The notes: a model not told the origin generated them from the sequence alone. Shown: positions 1 through 5,022, numbered from the stretch's first letter. The stretch: DNA of 5,022 nt from an uncultured Chloroflexota bacterium (GCA_903930745.1 CAIYZX010000169.1:1-5022), one strand, 5' to 3'. Translations and numbers: made by a program.

Positions 1-1
1 G

Positions 2-244
2 GAGCTGGAGAAGCGCGAGGAGGAGCTGCGCAAGCTGCGCGGCGAGCACGTCACCGCCGGCTGGGGCAACCAGATCCGCTCGTACGTCCTGCACCCGTAC
101 CAGATGGTGAAGGACCTGCGGTCGTCCCACGAGACGTCCAATACGGGCGCCGTCCTGGACGGCGACCTTGACGCGTTCATGCAGGCCGAGCTGGAGCGCC
201 TGGCCACGGGCCGGCCCGCCTCCGGGGATGACGGCGACGCCTGA
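2..244 (+). CDS. prfB: Peptide chain release factor 2, C-terminal part (5' end outside window)
   Basis: RF2 recognises UGA and UAA stop codons in the ribosomal A site and triggers peptide release in the cytoplasm. Only the last 80 residues are present; the frame enters at base 2 and ends at TGA 242-244. The stretch WGNQIRSYVLHPYQMVKDLR and the following ETSNTGAVLDGDLDAFM are hallmark RF2 C-terminal sequence; RF1 has an IRTYNFPQ-type segment here instead, so the paralogue can be told apart. The GGQ catalytic loop and the SPF-type stop-recognition motif lie upstream of the window. After the conserved helix there is a short low-complexity tail rich in Gly, Asp and Ala, whose codons also carry the start of the next gene. 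Whether this prfB has the usual programmed +1 frameshift near its start cannot be seen. Identification is secure. Confidence 0.97.
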   Translation, partial: ELEKREEELRKLRGEHVTAGWGNQIRSYVLHPYQMVKDLRSSHETSNTGAVLDGDLDAFMQAELERLATGRPASGDDGDA

Positions 245-1268
245 ACCGGCGGCTGCCAGGGCCACCGATCCCGCCGGCGTCCGATACCGGGCGATGCGCG
301 CGGGCGACGTTGCGGCGTGCGCGCGGGTGCTCAAGGCGGCCATCGACGACTACTCGTCCCGCCTGGGCCGGCCGGCAATCCCGGATGACCTGGGGCCGGT
401 GGAGCGGATCATCTCCCACGTGCTTGCCACGGATCCTGCGCGGTCCTGGGTGGGTGTCACAGACGACGGCACGGATGGCGGAGAACGCGTGCTCGCCTTT
501 GCCGACGCGTACGTGCGCGGCACCACCTGGTATCTCGCGGGCCTGATGGTCCATCCGTCCGCGCAGGGCACCCACGTTGGCTCCGCGCTGATGGACCGGG
601 CCCAGGCGGGCTGCGACATACGGCCCGGCATGGAGACCCCCTCGCCCGATGCGCCGCTGGCGAGCGGGATCGACAGCTGGGGCCTGGGCACGGACGCGCT
701 GCAACCCATCTCCAATGCGTTGTACGCGAAGCGCGGGATCATCGCCCGGGTTCCCGCCTGGCGCATGGCAGGCGAGGTTCGCCGCTGGTCCGCGTTCCCA
801 GGGCTGCCCGGAGGTCTCCGGATGGTGTCGTTCGAGGCGCTGGCGGCCGACGGGCCCACGGGTGTCGTCCGCCTGGAGGCGATGCTGGCGGACGTTGACC
901 GGGAGGTTCTGGGCTTCGCACGTCCGCAGGATCACGCCTGGATGCGGCGTGAGGGCTGGACGGGGTTCATGGCCGTGGACCGCGCCGACGGGAGAGCCGT
1001 GGGCTATGCCTACGGGTCCGGCGCAGGGCGGGTGGGCCCCGTGGCCGCCGTGGACCCGGCGCTGCATCCGTCGCTCATCGGCATCGCCATCCGCGAGACG
1101 CCGGTCCTTGGCCCCGTGGCCACGTGGGCCCTGGGCTCCGCGGACGAGGCGATGCGCTCGCTCCTTGACGCGGGCCTGCGCTACGACGGCCCGCCCGGCC
1201 TCTTCTGCTGGTCCCACGACCGCCATCCGTTCCGGCGCTACCTCCCGGCCACGATGGCGATCATCTAG
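228..1268 (+). CDS. Tandem GNAT-fold N-acetyltransferase, substrate unknown
   Basis: This 346-residue protein looks like two GNAT units in a row, a layout known in acetyl-CoA-dependent N-acetyltransferases. The N-terminal unit (about residues 18-150) opens with VRYRAMRAGDVAACARVL, a typical beta1-alpha1 start, and has motif A at 106-122 (LMVHPSAQGTHVGSALM). In the usual Q/R-x-x-G-x-G/A pyrophosphate loop the first Gly is replaced by His116 here. The C-terminal unit (about 190-346) is more degenerate: it keeps GRVGPVAAVDP near 267-277 and ends in RRYLP at 336-340, like the second half of other tandem GNAT proteins. I chose ATG 228 because it precedes the domain by 17 residues; the frame extends back to TTG 168, but that would lie deep within prfB. 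There is no clear Shine-Dalgarno before 228 (only GGGG touching the ATG), which fits translational coupling to prfB across the 17-base overlap. The family call is good; the substrate cannot be told. Confidence 0.8.
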   Translation: MTATPEPAAARATDPAGVRYRAMRAGDVAACARVLKAAIDDYSSRLGRPAIPDDLGPVERIISHVLATDPARSWVGVTDDGTDGGERVLAFADAYVRGTTWYLAGLMVHPSAQGTHVGSALMDRAQAGCDIRPGMETPSPDAPLASGIDSWGLGTDALQPISNALYAKRGIIARVPAWRMAGEVRRWSAFPGLPGGLRMVSFEALAADGPTGVVRLEAMLADVDREVLGFARPQDHAWMRREGWTGFMAVDRADGRAVGYAYGSGAGRVGPVAAVDPALHPSLIGIAIRETPVLGPVATWALGSADEAMRSLLDAGLRYDGPPGLFCWSHDRHPFRRYLPATMAII

Positions 1269-1284
1269 GAGGTCAGCGGACCTC
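1269..1284 (+). terminator. Hairpin directly after the acetyltransferase stop codon
   Basis: GAGGTC (1269-1274) and GACCTC (1279-1284) form a perfect 6-bp stem with a 4-base AGCG loop, beginning at the base after TAG 1266-1268. No T-tract follows, so this is not a canonical intrinsic terminator. It could be a weak or U-less terminator, a transcript-end stabiliser, or chance. The position at the end of the prfB-acetyltransferase unit is the main argument for a function. Confidence 0.3.
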
Positions 1285-1289
1285 GCGGC

Positions 1290-1307
1290 ATACCCCTACC
1301 GGGGACC
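1290..1307 (+). promoter_or_regulatory. Inverted element ATACCCC-TACC-GGGGACC, possible activator or repressor site
   Basis: CCCC (1293-1296) and GGGG (1301-1304) face each other around TACC, and the left half TACCCCT fits the TACYYMT heptamer known for NarL-type response regulators. The element lies just upstream of the best -35-like hexamer of the spacer, where a class II activator would sit. It also loosely resembles CsoR copper-sensor operators, but no copper gene is nearby. Single occurrence, no regulator in the window, so this is tentative. Confidence 0.25.
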
Positions 1308-1335
1308 TTTGCCCGGCGAGCGCCGTCCCTATCAT
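1308..1335 (+). promoter_or_regulatory. Candidate sigma-70-like promoter for the surface-protein gene
   Basis: TATCAT at 1330-1335 matches the TATAAT -10 box at five of six positions. Sixteen bases upstream, TTTGCC (1308-1313) is a poor -35 match, which would suit an activated promoter. Between them lies a short inverted repeat CGGCG-AG-CGCCG (1314-1325). Transcription would start near 1342 and give a 5' leader of about 125 bases before the GTG at 1467. An own promoter is expected here because the spacer separates housekeeping genes from a secreted protein of unrelated role. Confidence 0.35.
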
Positions 1336-1383
1336 CGGCCTGACATCCACTGCCGGGATCGTCTTGTCAAGGGGAGGTGGGGG

Positions 1384-1416
1384 TTGCCGGCAGCAAGCGA
1401 ACCTCGCGGGCCATAG
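1384..1416 (+). CDS. Candidate 10-codon leader peptide with TTG start
   Basis: The purine-rich GGGGAGGTG (1371-1379) is the best Shine-Dalgarno-like sequence of the spacer. Its GGAGG core ends six bases before TTG 1384, which opens a frame encoding LPAASEPRGP (first residue Met if initiated) and stops at TAG 1414-1416, within the loop of the second leader hairpin. Ribosomes translating it would disrupt the 1350-1393 helix and the left strand of the junction that can hide the downstream ribosome binding site. The peptide has no run of rare or identical codons pointing to an amino-acid sensor, though it has two Pro codons. It may be chance in such GC-rich DNA. Confidence 0.2.
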   Translation: MPAASEPRGP

Positions 1417-1452
1417 CGGACCCGCGATGCAGGACCCGGACCTGGTCCGGGC

Positions 1453-1458
1453 GAGGGG
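1453..1458 (+). promoter_or_regulatory. Ribosome binding site deciding the GTG start at 1467
   Basis: GAGGGG lies eight bases before GTG 1467. No ATG, GTG or TTG precedes it in frame across the leader region back to about 1362, and the encoded N-terminus is immediately a signal peptide, so this site fixes the start of the large gene. It partly overlaps the CGAGG strand of a possible inhibitory helix. Confidence 0.7.
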
Positions 1459-1466
1459 TAGACAGA

Positions 1467-1556
1467 GTGAGCCGGACCATCACACGTCTGGCGGCCCTGC
1501 TGGCCGGCGTCGCGATCTCCATCGCGCCGCTCTCCGCGCAGCCGGCCGCCGCAGCC
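1467..1556 (+). other. Sec-type signal peptide of the surface protein (residues 1-30)
   Basis: The start has basic residues (Arg3, Arg7), a hydrophobic core LAALLAGVAISIAPL (8-22), and a small-residue region AQPAAAA ending near residue 30, which suits signal peptidase I. There is no cysteine, so it is not a lipoprotein signal, and no twin-arginine motif. The exact cleavage site is uncertain by a few residues. Confidence 0.85.
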
Positions 1557-4500
1557 GTCAGCCTGACGATCAGCCCCATCACGTGGGACGTGGTGGGCCT
1601 CGACAGCAATGACGTGACGACCGGACCCAACCGGTTCCCCGTGGGCACCCGCGTGTGCGCAGCGGGTGGCACGGCCACGTCGGTCAGCGCCTCACTCACC
1701 TGGGACAGCGCCAACGCCTATGTCACCCTCCGAGCGGGCTCCCTGGCGACCATCGACCTCGGCTCCATCGCCAGCGGCACCTGTGCGGACGCCTACTTCG
1801 AGGCGGAGGTCACCCGCAACGCCGCCGCCTACGACACGGTCCGCCAGTACCACGTGACCGCCACGGACGCCGGCTCCGGCGCAACGGCCAGCACACCGCG
1901 CCCCCGCCAGCTCTACGTTGAGCACCTCATCTCGCAGAACCGCAACGGCATCACGTCCGTCGCCCTCAACGGCACGGCCATCCCGGCCGGCGGCACGATG
2001 ACCCTGATCCAGGGCCGGACGTACGACATCACCATGAGCGGCTTCACCGCCACGCAGGGCTACAACCAGCTGGAGGCCTTCACCGGCCTGCCCAACACGA
2101 TCTTCCAGGTCCTCTCGGTCAACGCCACGTACACGTCCTTCGGCGGGCCAATCACCTCGCCGTGGAGCCGGCTGTACGCGGACGCCTGCACGTGGGAGAA
2201 CGACCCGGGCAGCCCCAACTACCGGTCCTGCATCGGTGACGACTACAAGGCGGGTGGCACAACCACCGTCACGTACCACGTGCGCGTCATCGGGGGCGCC
2301 GGCGATGCCGCCGCACCGCTGATGAGCCTCCTCTACGACTTCTCCGGCAGCTCCTACCACTACAACGCGGATGCGGGAACCGGCGTGCGATATGCCGTCG
2401 TCGCCAGTCCGGCCTCCATCCCGCTCACGAAGACGTTCGTGCCCAGGGTGATCGCGCCCGGCGGGACCTCCACCCTCACCTTCAGGGTGGCCAACCCCAC
2501 GCCGGACACCGTTGCGGGGGTCACCTTTGCGGACACGTTCCCGGCGGGTCTCGTCGTTGCCGGGACGCCCGCGGTCGCGTACAGCGGCTGCGGTGCCGGC
2601 GCCTTCTCCCCGGCCGTCGTTGGAGGCGTCACCTCGGTGAGCTTCGGGAACGGGACGGTCGCGGGCTACGGGACGTGCACCGTCTCCGTCAACGTCACGG
2701 CGTCCAGTGGCGGCACCTACACCAACACCACGGGCAATCTCTACGTCGACACCACCGTCGACACCGGCAACACCGGCAGCGACACCCTCACCGTGGCGGA
2801 CGCCGCGGCCTGCACCCCGGGCCAGACCCTCGCCTCGTGGAGTGTCCCCTCAGGCACCGTGCAGAACCCGCCGGACCTCGCGGGCGGTGCGCCCACCACG
2901 CAGGGCGGCGGCGTCACCACCGCAGCGGCGCTCGCCAGCATCCCCGCGAGCACGACCATCATCACCACCTCCGGCCACAACGACGGCACGTCCTGGAGCA
3001 CGTTCGGGTACAAGAACGCGGGCCAGACGATCACCTTCACCCTGGACACGCGGAAGTACTCCGGCGTCCAGATGAGCTACTGGGTGGCCAACCCGGGCGC
3101 GTCCAACGGTCCCAGCAGCCTCGTGCTGGCCTACAGCACCGGCGGCGCCTACGACCCGGTGCAGACGATCGCGTCGCCCGAGGCGGCGATGACCAACCAC
3201 ACGTATGACTTCAACGGCCTGACCAGCACGACCGGCAACACGGTCTTCCGGTTCACCGCCACGGGCGCCAACAACGACCAGAGCGGCGCGAACCTGGACT
3301 TCGACGACATCGTCTTCACCGGCTGCTTCAACGCCCCGCCGGCGCCCATGCTTGCCAAGTCCTTCGGCAGCGACCCCATCGTCAAGGGCGACACGTCCGT
3401 GCTGGAGTTCACCCTCGCCAACACCGCAGTCGGCAACGTTGACCTGACCGGCGTCGCGTTCACGGACGTCATCCCGGCGGGACTGGCGGTGACCGGCGGC
3501 TCCGCCGCGGGATGCGGCGGCACCGTCACGAGGACGGCCCCGCGAACGATCGCCCTGTCCGGCGGCACCCTGGCGGCCGGCGGATCGTGCTCCTTCAACG
3601 TCACCGTCACGGGTGCCGTCGAGGGGGCCTACGAGAACGTCACGGGGTTCGTGTCCACGACCGAGGGCGGCACCTCCACCAGCTACGCCATCGACACGAT
3701 CTCGGTGATCGCACCGCCCGTCATCGCCAAGACCTTCGCCCCGGCGGCCATCCTCCTCGACGGCACCTCGGAGCTGTCCCTCACGATCGGCAACCCCAAT
3801 GGCCATGCCGCCCTCAGCGGCGTGGGCTTCACGGACATCCTGCCTGCAGGCGTGACCGTGACCGACGACGAGGGCTCGTCGGCCTGCGGCGGCACCATCA
3901 CCCGGACAGCGCCGTCCACGATCCAGCTGTCAGGGGCTTCACTGGCGGCCGGAGCCACGTGCACCATCACGGTGACTGTCACCGGCACGTCCACCGGCAC
4001 CAAGGTCAACACCACGGGGAACGTGACATCCGCGGAGGGCGGCAGCGGAGACACCGCGACGGCCACCCTCGAGATCACCGACCCGACCAAGCGCCTGGAC
4101 CTGAACAAGCAGGTCTCCGCGGACGGCACCACGTGGCGCAAGTTCGCAGGCGTCGCCACCGGCGACGACCTCTACTACCGCTTCGCCGTCTACAACGCGG
4201 GAGACGTGGCGGTCACGGGCACGGCCATCGTTGACCCGGACGTGTCCGGATGCACGTGGACGGGACCGGCCAACCCCACGCTCCAGCCGGGCGATACCGC
4301 CTACTGCACCACCACGGTCCCGTTGACGGCCATCGAGGGGGGCGGCACCAACACGGCCCACGCCACTGGTGGATCCACCCTGGGAGCCGTGACATCCGAG
4401 GCCTCCACCGCCACGTACGGGACGTTCGGGCTGACGATCGACAAGTCCGCCACGGAGACGTCCTTCTCGGCCGCATCGGCGGTCCTCCACTACAGCTACC

Positions 4501-5022
4501 TCGTCACCAACGCGGGCACCGTGCCGCTCCACGGTCCGGTCACGGTCGCGGACGACAAGGCCATCGACGAGTCCTGCCCCTCGGTCTCCACCGTGGGCGA
4601 CCTTGACGACTGGCTGGATCCCGAGGAGGCCGTCACCTGCACCGCCTCCTACACGGTCCTCGCCGGCGATGTGACCGCGAAGCACGTGACGAACGTGGCG
4701 AGCGCCACGGTTGACAACGTCACCACCGCCACGGACACGGTGACCGTGCCGCTGGCCGCATTCACGGTGGCCAAGACGTCCGAGACCACCATCGTTGGCC
4801 TGGCCGGCGACGTGGTCACGTACGAGATCACGATCACCAACACCGGCGAGGCCACTCTCACGGGGCTCCTCGTTGAGGATCCCACCTGCGACGCCGATCC
4901 GGCGTACGTCTCCGGTGACACGGGCGCGGACGAGGTCTTCGAGGCCGGCGAGGCGTGGGTCTACACCTGCGACCGGACCGTGACCCAGGACGAGATCGAC
5001 GCCGGCGGGTTCCTCTCCAACA
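1467..5022 (+). CDS. Large secreted surface protein with DUF7933/DUF11-like Ig-fold repeats (3' end outside window)
   Basis: The frame is open from GTG 1467 to the window edge (1185 codons, no stop), so the full protein is larger. It probably serves as an extracellular structural or adhesive stalk; no catalytic motif is visible. Order of parts: signal peptide 1-30; N-terminal region 31-319 with LYVEHLISQNRN around its middle, reminiscent of the start of other long DUF11 proteins; DUF7933-like repeat 320-447; jelly-roll domain 449-620; two DUF7933-like repeats 628-749 and 752-873; DUF11/DUF7507-like repeats 877-988, 989-1098 and 1099 onward. The protein is rich in Thr, Gly, Ala and Val, poor in Lys, and has 18 Cys that fall in pairs (64/106, 241/255, 375/404, 449/620, 683/708, 807/832, 929/947, 1037/1058, 1141/1168). 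No transmembrane segment follows the signal peptide, so anchoring must come from the missing C-terminus or from non-covalent contact. Many overlapping frames on both strands are shadows of this GC-rich gene. The architecture call is strong; the biological role is inferred. Confidence 0.9.
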   Translation, partial: MSRTITRLAALLAGVAISIAPLSAQPAAAAVSLTISPITWDVVGLDSNDVTTGPNRFPVGTRVCAAGGTATSVSASLTWDSANAYVTLRAGSLATIDLGSIASGTCADAYFEAEVTRNAAAYDTVRQYHVTATDAGSGATASTPRPRQLYVEHLISQNRNGITSVALNGTAIPAGGTMTLIQGRTYDITMSGFTATQGYNQLEAFTGLPNTIFQVLSVNATYTSFGGPITSPWSRLYADACTWENDPGSPNYRSCIGDDYKAGGTTTVTYHVRVIGGAGDAAAPLMSLLYDFSGSSYHYNADAGTGVRYAVVASPASIPLTKTFVPRVIAPGGTSTLTFRVANPTPDTVAGVTFADTFPAGLVVAGTPAVAYSGCGAGAFSPAVVGGVTSVSFGNGTVAGYGTCTVSVNVTASSGGTYTNTTGNLYVDTTVDTGNTGSDTLTVADAAACTPGQTLASWSVPSGTVQNPPDLAGGAPTTQGGGVTTAAALASIPASTTIITTSGHNDGTSWSTFGYKNAGQTITFTLDTRKYSGVQMSYWVANPGASNGPSSLVLAYSTGGAYDPVQTIASPEAAMTNHTYDFNGLTSTTGNTVFRFTATGANNDQSGANLDFDDIVFTGCFNAPPAPMLAKSFGSDPIVKGDTSVLEFTLANTAVGNVDLTGVAFTDVIPAGLAVTGGSAAGCGGTVTRTAPRTIALSGGTLAAGGSCSFNVTVTGAVEGAYENVTGFVSTTEGGTSTSYAIDTISVIAPPVIAKTFAPAAILLDGTSELSLTIGNPNGHAALSGVGFTDILPAGVTVTDDEGSSACGGTITRTAPSTIQLSGASLAAGATCTITVTVTGTSTGTKVNTTGNVTSAEGGSGDTATATLEITDPTKRLDLNKQVSADGTTWRKFAGVATGDDLYYRFAVYNAGDVAVTGTAIVDPDVSGCTWTGPANPTLQPGDTAYCTTTVPLTAIEGGGTNTAHATGGSTLGAVTSEASTATYGTFGLTIDKSATETSFSAASAVLHYSYLVTNAGTVPLHGPVTVADDKAIDESCPSVSTVGDLDDWLDPEEAVTCTASYTVLAGDVTAKHVTNVASATVDNVTTATDTVTVPLAAFTVAKTSETTIVGLAGDVVTYEITITNTGEATLTGLLVEDPTCDADPAYVSGDTGADEVFEAGEAWVYTCDRTVTQDEIDAGGFLSN
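1557..2423 (+). other. N-terminal region of the surface protein, fold not assigned (residues 31-319)
   Basis: This part does not show the repeat motif used further on. The first half (31 to about 150) starts VSLTISPITWDVVGLDSN and reads like a beta-sandwich, with Cys64 and Cys106 as a possible disulfide. The second half (about 150-319) contains LYVEHLISQNRNGI, an aromatic and Gly-rich body, and a short Cys241-Cys255 loop around DPGSPNYR. I recall similar N-termini on other long DUF11 proteins but cannot name a family. It may be the functional head of the molecule, with the repeats as stalk; that is inference. Confidence 0.6.
2424..2807 (+). repeat. DUF7933-like Ig-fold repeat 1 (residues 320-447)
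   Basis: The opening LTKTFVPRVIAPGGTSTLTF, then VANP and FADTFPAGLVV, is the signature of this repeat class: a K-x-F entry strand, a Gly-Thr-Ser turn, an Asn-Pro turn, and a D-x-x-PAGL turn. Cys375 and Cys404 are the probable disulfide. It stands apart from the other two copies because the jelly-roll domain follows it. Confidence 0.8.
2811..3326 (+). other. Jelly-roll (MAM/CBM-like) domain between repeats (residues 449-620)
   Basis: The segment is bracketed by Cys449 and Cys620 and has no other cysteine. It includes TITFTLDTRKYSGVQMSYWV, then LVLAYSTGGAYDPVQTI, and ends NLDFDDIVFTGC. A strand with alternating hydrophobic residues, an S-T-G-G turn and a final acidic D-x-D-D-I strand are the pattern of concanavalin-like or carbohydrate-binding jelly rolls often found in secreted proteins. 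Ligand binding is possible but no binding residues can be named with confidence. Confidence 0.6.
3348..4085 (+). repeat. DUF7933-like repeats 2 and 3 in tandem (residues 628-749 and 752-873)
   Basis: The two copies are close relatives. LAKSFGSDPIVKGDTSVLEF aligns with IAKTFAPAAILLDGTSELSL, both continue GVxFTDxxPAG, and both carry CGGT(V/I)TRTAP then a LAAG-x-(S/T)-C segment. The cysteine spacing is identical in the two copies (683/708 and 807/832, 25 residues). They are similar at the DNA level only in patches, so the duplication is not very recent or was diversified. Repeat 1 shares the motif with a longer cysteine spacing of 29. Confidence 0.85.
4095..5022 (+). repeat. DUF11/DUF7507-like repeats 4 to 6 (residues 877 onward, last one cut by the edge)
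   Basis: Repeat 4 opens LDLNKQVSADGTTWRKF and has YYRFAVYNAGDVAVTG. Repeat 5 opens LTIDKSATETSFSAAS, has YLVTNAGTVPLHGPVTVADD, and then the typical LDPEEAVTCTASYTV. Repeat 6 opens FTVAKTSETTIVGLAGD, has YEITITNTGEATLTGLLVED, and ends with GEAWVYTCDRTVTQDEIDAG. The shared core is a K entry strand, a T/Y-N-x-G turn, a G/P-x-x-V-x-D strand, and a Cys pair per copy (929/947, 1037/1058, 1141/1168). Such repeats form elongated Ig-like rods in secreted bacterial proteins. More copies probably follow past the window. Confidence 0.85.

Larger units (their letters stand above)
1350..1458 (+). promoter_or_regulatory. Possible structured 5' leader of the surface-protein gene
   Basis: Several helices can be read by eye. 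CTGCCGG (1350-1356) pairs with CCGGCAG (1387-1393) around a G-rich 30-base loop. CCTCG (1402-1406) pairs with CGAGG (1452-1456) and encloses two hairpins: CGGGCC (1407-1412) with GG-A-CCCG (1418-1424), and CCCGGA (1435-1440) with TCCGGG (1446-1451) with a CCTGG loop. Together the last three form a three-way junction. The outer CGAGG strand overlaps the Shine-Dalgarno GAGGGG (1453-1458), so folding would hide part of the ribosome binding site. I looked for the conserved cores of c-di-GMP-I and c-di-AMP (ydaO) riboswitches and did not find them. High GC makes chance pairing common, hence the moderate confidence. Confidence 0.35.

Noticed and set aside
168..227. Upstream TTG start for the acetyltransferase, adding 20 residues
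   Set aside because: It would lie 77 bases inside prfB and add an Arg/Pro/Trp-rich stretch that is the frame-shifted reading of the RF2 tail. The GNAT domain begins after the ATG at 228.
177..1226. Long minus-strand frame (349 codons) opposite the acetyltransferase gene
   Set aside because: Its product is an Arg/Gly/His-rich string with no family motif, and it exists because GC-rich codons on the plus strand rarely give stops on the other. The plus-strand frame has clear GNAT features.
1290..1307. CsoR-type copper operator
   Set aside because: Resemblance is limited to the C-run/G-run layout, the palindrome is imperfect, and no copper transport or sensor gene is in view.
1350..1466. Known riboswitch class (c-di-GMP-I, c-di-AMP/ydaO)
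   Set aside because: The conserved cores, such as GGGCAAACC and GACGCAAAGCC for c-di-GMP-I, are absent; only generic GC-rich pairing remains.
1364..1612. 82-codon plus-strand frame spanning the leader and the start of the large gene
   Set aside because: It overlaps the signal-peptide coding region in another frame, has no recognisable content, and its internal ATG at 1427 lacks a convincing ribosome binding site.
2675..3208. Plus-strand His/Arg-rich frame (and a similar one at 3512-4234)
   Set aside because: The His/Arg richness is the out-of-frame reading of ACC/GCC/GGC-rich codons for Thr, Ala and Gly. These are shadows of the surface-protein gene.
2850..3806. Minus-strand frame of 318 codons and another at 3939-4685
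   Set aside because: Both lie wholly inside the surface-protein gene, have low-complexity Arg/Gly/Val-rich products, and compete with a frame that has a signal peptide and repeated domains.
3348..5022. CRISPR-like or recent tandem DNA repeats
   Set aside because: Periodicity is at the protein level, about 110-125 residues per unit. DNA copies are diverged and no short identical repeats with unique spacers occur.

Overview
The window is GC-rich bacterial chromosomal DNA with all genes on the plus strand. It holds the 3' end of prfB (release factor 2), a complete GNAT-type acetyltransferase gene overlapping it by 17 bases, a spacer of about 200 bases, and the first ~3.6 kb of a very large gene for a secreted, repeat-built surface protein that runs off the right edge. 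RF2 shows the source is a bacterium. The GC-rich codons, the tandem-GNAT protein and the long surface protein with DUF11-like repeats would fit a Chloroflexota lineage (Limnocylindria/Ellin6529-like) or a high-GC actinobacterium. The lineage is an inference and is weakly held.

Left part (1-1268): prfB and the acetyltransferase gene form a likely operon. The acetyltransferase ATG lies inside the last codons of prfB, so the two are probably co-transcribed and may be translationally coupled. A 6-bp hairpin sits directly after the acetyltransferase stop codon.

Middle (1269-1466): this short spacer is dense in signals. It has an inverted TACCCC/GGGGA element, a weak sigma-70-like promoter (TTTGCC - 16 - TATCAT), and then a likely transcribed leader of about 125 bases. 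The leader can form several helices, carries a good Shine-Dalgarno site followed by a 10-codon TTG reading frame, and can pair part of the ribosome binding site of the next gene. I could not match it to a known riboswitch class.

Right part (1467-5022): one uninterrupted frame of 1185 codons with no stop in the window. It begins with a Sec-type signal peptide, then an N-terminal region of about 290 residues that I cannot assign to a named fold, a DUF7933-like Ig-fold repeat, a jelly-roll (MAM/CBM-like) domain, two more DUF7933-like repeats, and at least three DUF11/DUF7507-like repeats. The 18 cysteines fall as two per domain or subdomain, which suggests a chain of disulfide-locked beta-sandwich modules outside the cell. 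The C-terminus, where a wall or membrane anchor would be expected, is not in the window. No tRNA, rRNA, CRISPR array, insertion sequence or phage gene was seen. I see no strong case for a wholly new system; the most original signals are the structured leader and the cysteine-paired modular architecture.
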